Positions 24,325-34,234 of a stretch of 64,000 nucleotides of DNA are shown here, one piece after another. The notes under the pieces are model-generated. The model had not been told where the DNA came from, made no database searches, and saw only the letters and a program-made list of their open reading frames with translations. Source of the stretch: Yoonia litorea. Lineage in GTDB: Bacteria; Pseudomonadota; Alphaproteobacteria; Rhodobacterales; Rhodobacteraceae. The number at the start of each line of letters is the position of its first letter. Positions within the stretch are counted from its first letter, which is position 1. The translations under genes and the position numbers were made by a program. The DNA lies in the NCBI RefSeq assembly GCF_900114675.1, contig NZ_FOZM01000001.1, forward strand, positions 930,001 through 994,000, written 5' to 3'.

Positions 24325-27087
24325 ATGAATTTCGCTGATCGGATCACAAGGACGCCCATTGCCCATGACCCGGAGCGTGGGGCGGATGCTCTATCGCTTT
24401 TTGCGGACCTTCCGACAGCGTTGGCCGATGTGATCGCAGGCACGGCTGGATGCAGCCCTTATCTGGCTGATCTGATGCGGCGTGAGACTGAGTGGATCAC
24501 AGAAGCCTTCGATCATCCCGAGGGGGCGCTTGCGGATCTGTTATCAGCTATTCCCGACGTCGGGCTGAGTGACCTGCCAGTCGCGTTGCGTGAGGCAAAG
24601 CGGCGTGTCGCCTTGCTGACGGCGCTTGCTGATCTGGCGGGTGTTTGGCCGCTCGAAACTGTGACGCGTGCACTGACGGACTTTGCCGATGCCGCAGTGC
24701 AGGCCAGCGTGGTCAGGCTGGTTGAGGCTGAAGTTGCACGCGGCAAACTGCCGGCTGGCGACGATCCGGCAAAGGCGGGCGGAATGGTTGTGCTTGCGAT
24801 GGGAAAGATGGGGGCGGGTGAGCTTAACTATTCTTCCGATATCGACCTGATTTGCCTGTTCGACGAGACGCGCTTTAACCCTGACAATTACCATGAGGTC
24901 CGCGCGGCCTTTATCCGGGTCACCCGCAAGATGACCGCGATCCTGTCTGACGTGCGTGACGGAGGCTACGTCTTTCGGACAGACCTGCGCTTGCGGCCGG
25001 ATGCCTCTGTCACGCCCGTTTGTCTGTCAATGGAGGCAGCGGAGCGGTACTACGAGAGCGTTGGAAGAACGTGGGAACGCGCGGCCTACATCAAGGCGCG
25101 CGTTTGTGCGGGGGACCATGAGGCAGGCGCGCGGTTTCTCAAGACACTTGGTCCTTTCGTCTGGCGCAAACATCTTGATTTCGCGGCCATTCAGGACGCC
25201 CACGATATGCGGCTGAAGATCCGCGACCATAAGGGGCTTCACGGTCCGCTGATTCTGGAAGGGCATAACGTCAAATTGGGGCGTGGTGGCATTCGCGAGA
25301 TCGAATTTTTCACCCAGACGCGCCAGCTGATTGCAGGAGGACGCGATCCTGACCTGCGAGAGCGCGGCACAAAAGAAGGTCTCGAAAAGCTGGCGTCGGC
25401 CGGATGGGTGCCTCCAGAGACTGCGTCGCGACTTTATGATCATTATCGGTTCCACCGCGAAATCGAACATCGTTTGCAGATGATCAATGATGCGCAAACG
25501 CAAACCCTGCCGCAGGATGCGGAAGGGTTTGCAAGGCTTGCAGCCTTCACCGGTCAGTCAGCCGATGCACTGCGCACAGAGCTGACAGAGCGTTTCGACG
25601 ATGTGCATGAGCTGATCGAAGGTTTCTTTGCGCCAGAACCGACCGATCAGGCGGCCACCCCGGACTGGGGCGCCGAAACGGTTGCGAGATGGCACAGCTA
25701 TCCCGCCCTCCGCTCAGCCCGGGCTGTTGAGATTTTCAACAGGTTGCGACCTGAAATCCTTGAATGTCTTCAGGATGCGGCCAAACCAGAAGAAGCGCTT
25801 GTGCAGTTTGACGGATTTCTGCGGGGCTTGCCTGCGGGGGTCCAACTGTTCGCCTTGTTCGATGCAAACCCGCAGTTGACGCGGTTGATTGTGGACATCT
25901 GTGCGACAGCTCCGGCGCTCGCGCAGTATCTGTCACGCAACGCCGGCGTCTTTGACGCTGTCATAGGCGGGTCTTTCTTCAGCCCTTGGCCAAGGGCCAG
26001 CAAGCTGCGCAAGGAGTTGGAAGAACAGCTCTCCGTCGCAGGCGACTATGAGGCGCAGTTGCTGACGGCACGTCGGTGGGCCAAGGAATGGCATTTCCGG
26101 ATCGGGGTGCATTTTTTGCGTGGCCTCATCTCGGCCGAGGATGCTGGCGCGCAATATACCGATCTTGCCGATGCGGTTCTGCAAGGCATTTGGCCGGTTG
26201 TTGTCGCTGAATTCGCGTCAAAGCATGGAAATCCTCCTGGTCGTGGCGGCGCATTGGTCGCGATGGGATCACTGGGGGTGCGGCGGCTGACGGCGCATTC
26301 GGACCTTGACCTCATCATGATCTATGACCCGCAGGATATGGACGCATCCGAAGGGCGGCGACCGTTGCCGGCTAGAACCTATTTTGCAAGGCTGACGCAG
26401 TCACTGGTGACGGCGTTGACGGCACCCATGGCCGAAGGGCGGTTGTATGAGGTTGATATGCGTCTCAGGCCGTCTGGCAAGCAGGGTCCTGTCGCCACAT
26501 CGTTGGCGTCTTTTGCGACGTACCAGCGTCAGGACGCCTGGACATGGGAGCATCTGGCCTTGACGCGCGCCAGACCACTTGTCGGTGCACCTGATCTATT
26601 GGCTGACATTGAAAGCATCCGCTGCGCGGTCATTGCAGAAAAATCCACCAATCCCGAGATTGTGGCGGACGTGAAAGACATGCGACGTCGCTTGGCCGAG
26701 GCGCAGCGTGCGACGGGCTCAATTGATGCCAAGGCAGGTGAGGGCCGTTTGCAGGACATTGAGCTCTTTGCACAATCATTGGCGCTCCGTGCAGGATCAG
26801 ATGCGGCGCGGCTGTCAGAGCAACTCGCCGCGGGTGTCGCAACAGACAATCTTGATGCCGCTGATGCGGATGCGCTTTTAAAGGCGGCGGGGCTTTTCTG
26901 GCAATTACAGATGTCACTGCGGCTTCTGACCGGCGAAGCTGTCGATTTCGACGCTTTGGGGGAAGGGGCAAAGCGGTTTATCTTGCGCGAGACAGGGGCC
27001 GCCTCGATTACTGACCTCGAAGGGCGACTGGAGCGCGCAGCGGTTGCGGCAGATAAGATCATCTCAAACGGACTGGAAAGTGAATGA
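24325..27087 (+). CDS. glnE: Bifunctional glutamine synthetase adenylyltransferase / adenylyl-removing enzyme
   Basis: Protein of 920 residues that adenylylates and deadenylylates glutamine synthetase in response to PII, setting nitrogen assimilation. Two nucleotidyltransferase domains are visible. The N-terminal deadenylylase domain has MGKMGAGELNYSSDIDLICL (about 155-174). The C-terminal adenylylase domain has MGSLGVRRLTAHSDLDLIM (about 647-665). Each keeps the paired Asp metal motif. The helical linker and PII-deaminase-like regions (for example GRGGIREIEFFTQTRQL) are intact. It overlaps a small gene by four bases at its 3' end. Confidence 0.95.
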   Translation: MNFADRITRTPIAHDPERGADALSLFADLPTALADVIAGTAGCSPYLADLMRRETEWITEAFDHPEGALADLLSAIPDVGLSDLPVALREAKRRVALLTALADLAGVWPLETVTRALTDFADAAVQASVVRLVEAEVARGKLPAGDDPAKAGGMVVLAMGKMGAGELNYSSDIDLICLFDETRFNPDNYHEVRAAFIRVTRKMTAILSDVRDGGYVFRTDLRLRPDASVTPVCLSMEAAERYYESVGRTWERAAYIKARVCAGDHEAGARFLKTLGPFVWRKHLDFAAIQDAHDMRLKIRDHKGLHGPLILEGHNVKLGRGGIREIEFFTQTRQLIAGGRDPDLRERGTKEGLEKLASAGWVPPETASRLYDHYRFHREIEHRLQMINDAQTQTLPQDAEGFARLAAFTGQSADALRTELTERFDDVHELIEGFFAPEPTDQAATPDWGAETVARWHSYPALRSARAVEIFNRLRPEILECLQDAAKPEEALVQFDGFLRGLPAGVQLFALFDANPQLTRLIVDICATAPALAQYLSRNAGVFDAVIGGSFFSPWPRASKLRKELEEQLSVAGDYEAQLLTARRWAKEWHFRIGVHFLRGLISAEDAGAQYTDLADAVLQGIWPVVVAEFASKHGNPPGRGGALVAMGSLGVRRLTAHSDLDLIMIYDPQDMDASEGRRPLPARTYFARLTQSLVTALTAPMAEGRLYEVDMRLRPSGKQGPVATSLASFATYQRQDAWTWEHLALTRARPLVGAPDLLADIESIRCAVIAEKSTNPEIVADVKDMRRRLAEAQRATGSIDAKAGEGRLQDIELFAQSLALRAGSDAARLSEQLAAGVATDNLDAADADALLKAAGLFWQLQMSLRLLTGEAVDFDALGEGAKRFILRETGAASITDLEGRLERAAVAADKIISNGLESE

Positions 27088-27356
27088 CGATCGAGAAAGA
27101 CCCTGATCCCAGAGGTTTGATCCGGGAAGCCTTTAGGATGGATGGAATCAGGGAAGCAGAATGTCGGAGCATCTTTCTTGATTGGGCTTTGGGGCTGCCG
27201 ATGGCTGTGGATAATCACGCAGCGATCAGGTCCCTCATTGCCACTTATCAAGGAACGGTCCCCGCAGATCACCCGATGTTGCAAGTGTTGACAGCGGCAC
27301 TAGAGGGCGAAGCGACGCCGCGACGTCGCGGGGGGCGTCGCGCGCGGCTGGTCTGA
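27084..27356 (+). CDS. Small conserved hypothetical protein coupled to glnE
   Basis: Protein of 90 residues starting within the glnE stop (ATGA overlap), so its translation depends on glnE. The predicted fold is helical (GLIREAFRMDGIREAECRSI, then AAIRSLIATY), with an Arg-rich tail (PRRRGGRRARLV) that could bind nucleic acid or a charged partner. I do not recognise the family. Similar short proteins often follow glnE in this group of bacteria, which hints at a link to nitrogen control, but nothing in the sequence proves it. Confidence 0.65.
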   Translation: MTIEKDPDPRGLIREAFRMDGIREAECRSIFLDWALGLPMAVDNHAAIRSLIATYQGTVPADHPMLQVLTAALEGEATPRRRGGRRARLV

Positions 27357-27459
27357 TCCGCTGGTAAGGCTGAGAGGTTTGCTCAACGAGTGCTCGCTTT
27401 TCTGTCGACCGGACAGAAGCAAAGAGCCAGCACCATTGCCAAACGTTAAACAGCCAGGC

Positions 27460-29661
27460 CTAGAACTCCTCCCATATGGCAGCATCGTCAGTGCCAGTCG
27501 CTTTGCCGGTCTGGGGTGATCGATATTCTTCGTCACCGTCCGTTGCCGTTTGCGCTATGGCCTTTGACAGGCCGTCGATGTGTAGGGGGACGATCGTATC
27601 GGTGTCACTGTCAGACACCCGAAAGCGGCTGATCTTGTCGAGCAGATTGTCAGTCTCCTGCAGCAGGTCATCGCTCCGTGTGAGTGATTCTTGCACCATG
27701 GCGGCATTCTGTTGGGTCACCTGATCAAGCTGGTTCACGCCGATGTTGATTTCCGACAGTCCGATGGACTGTTCTTCCGCGCTTGTCGCGATCTGACTTG
27801 TCATATGCGAGATGTCGTTGACCTGCGAAATGATCTCGTTCAGTGCCTCGCCGGCATTCCCCACCAGCGTGGTGCCTTGGGCCACATGGCGTGAGCTGTT
27901 GCCGATCAGCGCCGAGATCTCTTTGGCGGCGTCTGCAGAGCGTTGTGCCAGAGCGCGCACTTCTGATGCGACAACGGCAAAACCACGTCCGGATTCGCCA
28001 GCGCGCGCGGCTTCGACACCGGCGTTCAGGGCCAAGAGGTTTGTCTGAAACGCGATGTCATCAATCACCCCGATCACCCGCGCAATCTGGCTGGATGAGT
28101 TTTCAATCTCCGCCATGGCGGCAACGGCCTGTGCGACAACTTCGCCATTCTCGGTCGCTTCACGACGCGCCTTGGCCACCGAGGCATCGACTGACTTCGC
28201 ATGCTCTGCGGCGGATTTTACCGACGCTGTCAGTTCATCGAGCGCCGCTGCGGTTTCTTCAAGCGTCGCGGCCTGGTTTTCAGTGCGTTGAGACAGATCG
28301 TTGGTCGCAGCGGTGCCAGCCTGGGTCGAGGACCCGATCCGTCGTGCTGCGGCTGCAACCTCCCCAATTGTGCTTTCCAAGGCTTCTAGCGCGTCGTTGA
28401 AGTTGATCCGCAGTTCTTCGTACTCCGGTGCGAAGTGATCGGTAATCTGCGACTGCAGATCCCCTTTGGCCAGACTGGCAAGCTTTCCTTTCATTTCCTG
28501 CACGACGCGATCCTGTTCCTGACGCAGCTTGGCGCGTTCTTCTGAGGCTTGCGCCCGCTCGATTTGGGCATCCTTGAAGATGGCGAGGGAGCGGGCCATG
28601 CGTCCAAGTTCGTGGCGATGTTCCTGGCCCCGGATCTCGATCGCATTGTCACCGCCAGCCAGCGCCTCGGTTGTGTCTGCGAGACCCTTCACTGACTTTG
28701 TGATCCATCGACCGATGCCAAATGCTGCCATGATTGCGATCAGGCAAGAAAGCAGCCCAACAGACGGGATAATCAGCAAAAGCGATGCGACAATGCCTGC
28801 GCCCTCAGGTCCGAGAACGTTTTGCCGACTGACGATGCTATCACTGAGTTGATCCAAGGTCGCTTCGATCCGTGGGCCGATTTGATCGAGGGCGTCGCGC
28901 TGAATCTGATCGGCTTCGCGGGTGCTGCGGTCAAAATTTTCAAGCAACGCAGGAAAGTCGCCAAGTTCGCGCTGCAGGCTGCTAATCAGCCCCGCGATGT
29001 TCGTCTGCTGGTTTAAGGCGTCGAGCCGCCTGAGTGCTGTTTCCGTGTCCCCGAATTGCGCAAGCGCGGCATTGAGATCACTTGCATCGGTGCTTTCAAA
29101 GAATTTTCCGACCGAAACCAGACTGCCTAGTCCAAGCTGCAGCACGCGCCCGGCAGCGGTGATCGTGGCTGTGCTGCCGGTCTGGACCGTTTGGGTGAAG
29201 ATATCGTTGACCAGCGTTTGGATACCTTCCGCCTTAACCCCGGCGTCCTGCTTCCCAGCGGCCGCTTCGCCCAGAAGGGCAGAGACCTGCATGAACTCAG
29301 TCTGATAGGCGCTGGCATCACGGCGCACCTGTTCGATTGTTGCCAGCCGTGACGGATCTCCTTCGAATGCGGCAACCAGCTGCGTATCGTCAGTCACTTC
29401 TGCGATGTTGCTGAGGACTGCTGCGCGATCTGCCGCATTGGGCGCACTGCGATAGCGAAATGCCGCAATACGCGCTTCGAACACGTCTTCCATGTATGCG
29501 GCGGCGGCGACGGATTGTGCAGAGATATTCCGGTATTCGAGGTAGCCCGATCCCAACGCACCCACGGCGCGATAGGAAAACAGGGCCAGACCTGCGACCA
29601 TCAGGATCATTATTACAAAGCCCGCGCCAATGCGGCGCGAAATTGACCAGGATTCAAGCAT
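27460..29661 (-). CDS. Methyl-accepting chemotaxis protein
   Basis: Chemoreceptor of 733 residues. The first membrane helix is at about 11-30. A periplasmic helical sensor of about 250 residues follows, then the second helix near 285-320 ([20 protein letters not shown]) and a HAMP domain ([18 protein letters not shown]). The cytoplasmic signalling domain has the conserved hairpin tip [20 protein letters not shown] and [18 protein letters not shown]. The long all-helical sensor suggests a bimodular type; the ligand is unknown. The ATG at 29661 is preferred over a GTG two codons upstream because GGAGGGG is then correctly spaced. Confidence 0.93.
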   Translation of the reverse strand: MLESWSISRRIGAGFVIMILMVAGLALFSYRAVGALGSGYLEYRNISAQSVAAAAYMEDVFEARIAAFRYRSAPNAADRAAVLSNIAEVTDDTQLVAAFEGDPSRLATIEQVRRDASAYQTEFMQVSALLGEAAAGKQDAGVKAEGIQTLVNDIFTQTVQTGSTATITAAGRVLQLGLGSLVSVGKFFESTDASDLNAALAQFGDTETALRRLDALNQQTNIAGLISSLQRELGDFPALLENFDRSTREADQIQRDALDQIGPRIEATLDQLSDSIVSRQNVLGPEGAGIVASLLLIIPSVGLLSCLIAIMAAFGIGRWITKSVKGLADTTEALAGGDNAIEIRGQEHRHELGRMARSLAIFKDAQIERAQASEERAKLRQEQDRVVQEMKGKLASLAKGDLQSQITDHFAPEYEELRINFNDALEALESTIGEVAAAARRIGSSTQAGTAATNDLSQRTENQAATLEETAAALDELTASVKSAAEHAKSVDASVAKARREATENGEVVAQAVAAMAEIENSSSQIARVIGVIDDIAFQTNLLALNAGVEAARAGESGRGFAVVASEVRALAQRSADAAKEISALIGNSSRHVAQGTTLVGNAGEALNEIISQVNDISHMTSQIATSAEEQSIGLSEINIGVNQLDQVTQQNAAMVQESLTRSDDLLQETDNLLDKISRFRVSDSDTDTIVPLHIDGLSKAIAQTATDGDEEYRSPQTGKATGTDDAAIWEEF

Positions 29662-29663
29662 TT

Positions 29664-29691
29664 CCACCCCTCCATCTCAGGATGGGGGTGG
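29664..29691 (-). promoter_or_regulatory. Hairpin covering the ribosome-binding site of the chemoreceptor
   Basis: In the mRNA, CCACCCC+CATC pairs with GATG+(GA bulge)+GGGGTGG around a CTGA loop, about 11 pairs. The 3' arm contains the ribosome-binding GGAGGGG and ends just before the ATG. No T-run follows, so it is not an intrinsic terminator of the upstream eda. Confidence 0.5.
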
Positions 29692-29731
29692 TGTTAGCCG
29701 TGAAATACTAACTTTCGGTCAAGGACACCGA

Positions 29732-30373
29732 TTAGCGCGCCAAGCCTGCCGCTTCTGCCGCAAGTGCTGTGATTGCGTCCCAATCACGTGCAAGGATGTG
29801 GTCCTTGGGCGCGACCCAGGACCCACCTACGCAAAAGGTATTCGACAAATTGAGATAGTCGGGTGCATTGGACAAGCTCACCCCGCCTGTCGGGCAAAAC
29901 TTGACCTGCGGGATTGGTGCGCCAATCGCCTTGAGTGCCGCAGCACCGCCATTGGCCTCTGCCGGGAAAAACTTTTGCACACGGTATCCGCGTTCCAGGA
30001 GACGCATCGCCTCGCTTGACGTCGCCGCACCTGGTAGCAGCGGTAGCTCGTTGGCTTCGCAGGCCTCAAGAAGTTTGTCAGTTGCACCTGGTGAGACACC
30101 AAAAGTCGCGCCAGCATCCTTTGCATTCTCGACATCCTTCGGTGTCAGGAGCGTCCCTGCACCGACAACGCCACCCGCGACCTTTGCCATCTCACGGATT
30201 GCATCAAGTGCCGCCGGTGTGCGCAACGTGACTTCCAATGCAGGCAAGCCGCCTGCAACCAGCGCGGTGGCAAGATCAGCGGCAATGTCAGCATCCTCAA
30301 TGACGAGAACGGGCACGACCGGTGCAAGTTTGCAGACTTTTTCAGTGGCTTCCGAGGCTTGTTGCGGTGTCAT
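29732..30373 (-). CDS. eda: KDPG / KHG aldolase
   Basis: Schiff-base aldolase of 213 residues that splits 2-keto-3-deoxy-6-phosphogluconate into pyruvate and glyceraldehyde 3-phosphate, the last step of the Entner-Doudoroff pathway. Catalytic Glu47 lies in ALEVTLRTP. Lys134 lies in VQKFFPAEA. The phosphate-binding CPTGGVS and VGGSW segments are present. It follows edd at 78 bases on the same strand, forming the usual edd-eda operon. Confidence 0.96.
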   Translation of the reverse strand: MTPQQASEATEKVCKLAPVVPVLVIEDADIAADLATALVAGGLPALEVTLRTPAALDAIREMAKVAGGVVGAGTLLTPKDVENAKDAGATFGVSPGATDKLLEACEANELPLLPGAATSSEAMRLLERGYRVQKFFPAEANGGAAALKAIGAPIPQVKFCPTGGVSLSNAPDYLNLSNTFCVGGSWVAPKDHILARDWDAITALAAEAAGLAR

Positions 30374-30451
30374 TCTTGTTTCCTTGGATCGGGGCCACGG
30401 CCCGTTTGATAGGGCTGCGGCACGTGTTGTTTTCGCGCATTTGGCGCATCG

Positions 30452-32257
30452 TTAAACGGCGACGCCGGCGCCTTCTGTGACCAGTCCGACGTTACGACGG
30501 AAAACTTCAAAGAGCTCGCGTCCGACGCCGTTGCCATTGCCTGTCAGATCAGCAGTTGCTGCTGTGCGGCTGTCGAGATCAACGCCCAAGACCTCGATCG
30601 TTCCGGTGGTTGCATCCAGACGGATTACGTCGCCATCCTGCACTTTTGCAATCGGTCCCTGATCGGCCGCCTCTGGGCAGACGTGGATTGCGCTGGGGAC
30701 TTTTCCTGACGCGCCAGACATGCGGCCATCGGTGACCAGAGCAACCTTCAGCCCACGATCCTGCAGAACAGCCAGAGTGGGTGTCAGACCGTGAAGTTCC
30801 GGCATGCCGTTCGACTTCGGTCCTTGAAAGCGGACGACAATCACCGTGTCAGATGTGAATTCACCAGCCTTGAAAGCCTCTTTGACAGAGGCTTGATCGT
30901 GAAACACGCGGGCAGGGGCCTCGATGATATGGCGTTCTGATGCCACAGCAGATGTCTTGATCACGCCGCGTCCCAGATTGCCTTCAAGCTGGGTCAAACC
31001 GCCGCTTGCCTGAAACGGATCAGTGGCGGGCCGCAGAATCTTGTCGTTCTGGCTTTTGCCCGCACCGGGTTCGTAACTGACCCGACCGTCGCTCAGTTTG
31101 GGTTCTTGGGTGTAGAGGTTCAGTCCGTCACCAGCGACGGTCTTGACGTCGCCATGAAGCAACCCCGCATTCAAGAGCTCGGAGATCATAAAGCTCAGAC
31201 CACCTGCTGCGTGGAAGTGATTCACGTCGGCCAGACCGTTCGGATAGACCTTCGCCATCAGCGGGGTCACTTCTGACAGATCACTGAAGTCCTCAAGATC
31301 AAGTATGACGCCTGCGGCCTTCGCCATGGCTGGCAAGTGGATGACAAGGTTTGTCGATCCGCCTGTTGCCATCAGCCCCACGATGCCGTTCACGAATGCA
31401 CGCTCATCGAGAATTTCGTAAACGGGTCGGAAATCATTGCCGAGCGCGGTGATCTGCAAAGCACGTTCGGTTGCAGCGTCGGTCAGCGCCTCGCGCAAAG
31501 GTGTGCCTGGATTGACGAAAGACGCGCCTGGCAGGTGCAGACCCATAAATTCCATCAGCATCTGGTTGGTATTGGCTGTGCCGTAGAACGTGCATGTGCC
31601 GGGGCCGTGATAGCTTTCCATCTCGGCTTTCATCAACTCTGCACGGCCGATATTGCCCTTGGCGAATTCCTGACGGACGCGGGATTTTTCATCATTTGGC
31701 AGCCCTGACACCATCGGTCCCGCTGGCACAAAAATGCCTGGGATATAGCCAAAGGTCGCCGCCGCCATGACCAGACCCGGCACGATCTTATCACAGACAC
31801 CGAGATAGAGTGCGGAATCGAAAACATTGTGCGACAGACCAACCGCTGCGGACAGTGCGATCACATCACGCGAAAAGAGCGACAGCTCCATCCCGGTCTG
31901 GCCTTGGGTGACACCGTCACACATTGCCGGCACGCCACCTGCGACCTGCGCGGTGCCACCAGCGCGACGGGCTGCATCCTTGATCTTCTGCGGGAAGGTT
32001 TCGAAAGGTTGATGTGCTGACAGCATATCATTGTAGGCAGTAATAATGCCGATGTTCGGAGATTTCTCTGCGACCAGACTGTCTTTGTCGCCGCCCATTG
32101 CCGCGTAGGCATGGGCCTGATTGCCACAGGTCAGATGGGCGCGTCGCGGCCCTTCAGCGGCAGCCCGTGCCATCGTATCGAGATAGGTTTTGCGCGGCCC
32201 TTCGGAGCGCGCGCGAATACGGTCGGTGACCGCTGCAATCTTTGGGTGAAGCGACAT
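30452..32257 (-). CDS. edd: 6-Phosphogluconate dehydratase
   Basis: Iron-sulfur dehydratase of 601 residues (IlvD/Edd family) that converts 6-phosphogluconate to 2-keto-3-deoxy-6-phosphogluconate. Cluster cysteines are seen in [20 protein letters not shown] and [10 protein letters not shown]. The C-terminal [19 protein letters not shown] block is typical of the family. The start at 32257 follows GAGG and yields the family length; 25 extra in-frame codons upstream are not conserved-looking. A perfect LacI-type operator lies 43 bases ahead. Confidence 0.96.
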   Translation of the reverse strand: MSLHPKIAAVTDRIRARSEGPRKTYLDTMARAAAEGPRRAHLTCGNQAHAYAAMGGDKDSLVAEKSPNIGIITAYNDMLSAHQPFETFPQKIKDAARRAGGTAQVAGGVPAMCDGVTQGQTGMELSLFSRDVIALSAAVGLSHNVFDSALYLGVCDKIVPGLVMAAATFGYIPGIFVPAGPMVSGLPNDEKSRVRQEFAKGNIGRAELMKAEMESYHGPGTCTFYGTANTNQMLMEFMGLHLPGASFVNPGTPLREALTDAATERALQITALGNDFRPVYEILDERAFVNGIVGLMATGGSTNLVIHLPAMAKAAGVILDLEDFSDLSEVTPLMAKVYPNGLADVNHFHAAGGLSFMISELLNAGLLHGDVKTVAGDGLNLYTQEPKLSDGRVSYEPGAGKSQNDKILRPATDPFQASGGLTQLEGNLGRGVIKTSAVASERHIIEAPARVFHDQASVKEAFKAGEFTSDTVIVVRFQGPKSNGMPELHGLTPTLAVLQDRGLKVALVTDGRMSGASGKVPSAIHVCPEAADQGPIAKVQDGDVIRLDATTGTIEVLGVDLDSRTAATADLTGNGNGVGRELFEVFRRNVGLVTEGAGVAV

Positions 32258-32299
32258 ATCATCCTCACAATTCGGTTTCGCCCGCGCTATAGCAAATCG

Positions 32300-32313
32300 T
32301 GTTAGCGCTAACA
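32300..32313. promoter_or_regulatory. Perfect LacI-type operator upstream of edd
   Basis: TGTTAGCGCTAACA, a perfect 14-bp palindrome with the central CG step typical of LacI-family operators, is 43-56 bases before the edd start. In Rhodobacter the LacI regulator CceR controls Entner-Doudoroff genes through similar sites in response to 6-phosphogluconate. Two degenerate copies precede fbaB in this window. Confidence 0.75.
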
Positions 32314-32425
32314 AGGGGTCGAGCGGAAACAACTTGCATTCAAGGGGCGAAAGGTCAGAGAAAAATCATACTTTTGCCGCGAAAGTCGGGTTAGTCTGGG
32401 CAAAACGAAATAGAGGCACATCAGC

Positions 32426-32983
32426 ATGTTACGTCGGGCTTTTCTTGCAACGTCAATCCTTTCTCTCACCGCAGCTTGCGGGGCAGGGAGTGTCGCACAG
32501 TGGACCGATCCCAGACCTGTGATGCAGCGGTCCTATGACCTGCAGGGTCTGCGATTTGCAGCGCGTCAGGGCATCGTGGTTTCTGAGGCAGGGAATTTCT
32601 ATCCGCAGGCCGATGTTGTCTGGCGCGGTGATCCCCTCGGTCCCCGCATTCCCCAGATCGAAGCGATCTTCGAAGAAGCGGTGAGGCGTAACCAGTCGGT
32701 GCTCAACGGATCGACGCCCGTTATTCTTGAGGTCGGATTGATCCGCTTTCACGGTGTCACCGAAGCAACCCGCGCCACGGTCGGCGGTGTTTACAACATC
32801 ATTTTCGAACTCACGGTGCGTCATGCAAGAACCGGCGAAGTGATCGAGGGACCACGACGTGTCATCGGAAACCTCAGCGCACCTGGCGGGTCACGTGGCA
32901 GATCACTTGATGCGGCAGGACAAACCGAAAAAGTACGCGTGACCGATTTCCTGACAGGGTTCCTCAGACAACAGCTTTCGTAA
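32426..32983 (+). CDS. Putative lipoprotein of unknown function
   Basis: Protein of 185 residues with a lipoprotein signal (MLRRAFLATSILSLTAAC, acylated Cys18). The mature part has an alpha/beta character with VILEVGLIRFHGVTEATRATVGGV (in two blocks) and a later TGEVIEGPRRVIG, plus a C-terminal helix ending FLTGFLRQQLS. It resembles a Rhodobacteraceae-specific DUF family (possibly DUF6778), but I cannot confirm this. It is divergent from edd and monocistronic or followed by the rRNA methyltransferase 45 bases later. Confidence 0.65.
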   Translation: MLRRAFLATSILSLTAACGAGSVAQWTDPRPVMQRSYDLQGLRFAARQGIVVSEAGNFYPQADVVWRGDPLGPRIPQIEAIFEEAVRRNQSVLNGSTPVILEVGLIRFHGVTEATRATVGGVYNIIFELTVRHARTGEVIEGPRRVIGNLSAPGGSRGRSLDAAGQTEKVRVTDFLTGFLRQQLS

Positions 32984-33028
32984 GGCGCGGGGTTTTCAGA
33001 TCAGGACCGTCAGGATAGAGGGCAGGTT

Positions 33029-34234
33029 ATGACTGATCAGAACACAACCAGCCGCCCCACCGTTCGCCTGACACCGAAAGCCGAAGCCCGTGCTATCCGG
33101 CATGGATTTCCTTGGGTCTATGCCAATGAACTTGTGACGGACCGGCGCACGCGCAGTCTGACCCCTGGCAGTATTGCACGGCTTGAAGACGCCAGCCGTA
33201 CTGGTCTTGGCGTTGTCGCGGTCAATCCGCAATCGAAGATCATTTGCCGTATGTTGGACCGCGATCCGGAGGCAGTGATTGATCAGGACTGGTTTGCATC
33301 CAGACTAAAGCGCGCGCTCGCCCACCGTGACCGTCTCTATGACGCGCCCGTTTATCGGCTCGTCCATGCAGAGGCAGACGGCCTGCCAGGCGTGGTCATC
33401 GACCGGTTTGGCGATGTTGCGGTCGTGCAACCCAATGCGGCTTGGGCGGATACTTTGATTGAACCGCTTTCAGCCGCGCTTAAAGACATCACAGGCGTTG
33501 CGACAATCATCATGAACGGGTCCGGTCGCGCGCGCGCACTCGAAGGATTGGAGGACCGCACCGAGGTGCTGCTCGGCACAGCACCCGACGCACCAATCCC
33601 AGTCCCGATGAACGGGGCGATTTACATGGCCGATGTGATGGGCGGACAGAAGACGGGGCTCTTTTTTGACCAAAGGCCCAATCATGCGACGGCCGCTTCA
33701 CTTTCTCGCGGTGCGCGTGTTCTGGATGTGTTTTCGCATGTCGGCGGCTTTGGCCTTGCCGCGCTCGCAGGTGGTGCGACCTCGGCCCTTGCTGTTGACG
33801 GCTCCGAGCCTGCACTTGCGCTGGCCAGCCAAGGGGCGGCTGAGATGGGAAAGACCTCGCAGTTTGAAACCCGCAAAGGCGATGCCTTCGACGTTCTGGC
33901 CGCCTTGGCCGAGGAGGGGCAAAGCTTTGACGTGGTCGTTTGTGATCCGCCAGCCTTTGCGCCGTTTAAGAACGCATTGGATGCCGGTCTGCGCGCCTAT
34001 GAACGCGTGGCACGTTTGGCGGCACCACTGGTGGCAGATGGCGGGTATCTGGTGCTTTGCTCATGTTCCCACGCCGCAGACCTCACAAAGTTCCGCAATG
34101 CAAGTTCGCGTGGTATCGGGCGGGCAGGGCGGCGCGGTCAGATCATACACACCGGTTTCGCCGGACCAGACCATCCCCTGATGCCACATCTTGCCGAAAG
34201 CGGATATCTCAAGGCCGTCTTTTACCGCCTATGA
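33029..34234 (+). CDS. RlmI-like class I SAM-dependent rRNA methyltransferase
   Basis: Protein of 401 residues with the RlmI/RlmL-C layout. An N-terminal PUA domain (about 10-85, HGFPWVYANELV) is followed by an EEHEE linker domain (RLVHAEADGLPGVVIDRFGD) and a Rossmann methyltransferase domain. The SAM motif region is VLDVFSHVGGFGLAALAGGA and the catalytic-motif region is DVVVCDPPAFAP. Known members make 5-methylcytosine in 23S rRNA. The site modified here is not known. Its stop overlaps the start of a PIN-domain gene (ATGA). Confidence 0.87.
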   Translation: MTDQNTTSRPTVRLTPKAEARAIRHGFPWVYANELVTDRRTRSLTPGSIARLEDASRTGLGVVAVNPQSKIICRMLDRDPEAVIDQDWFASRLKRALAHRDRLYDAPVYRLVHAEADGLPGVVIDRFGDVAVVQPNAAWADTLIEPLSAALKDITGVATIIMNGSGRARALEGLEDRTEVLLGTAPDAPIPVPMNGAIYMADVMGGQKTGLFFDQRPNHATAASLSRGARVLDVFSHVGGFGLAALAGGATSALAVDGSEPALALASQGAAEMGKTSQFETRKGDAFDVLAALAEEGQSFDVVVCDPPAFAPFKNALDAGLRAYERVARLAAPLVADGGYLVLCSCSHAADLTKFRNASSRGIGRAGRRGQIIHTGFAGPDHPLMPHLAESGYLKAVFYRL

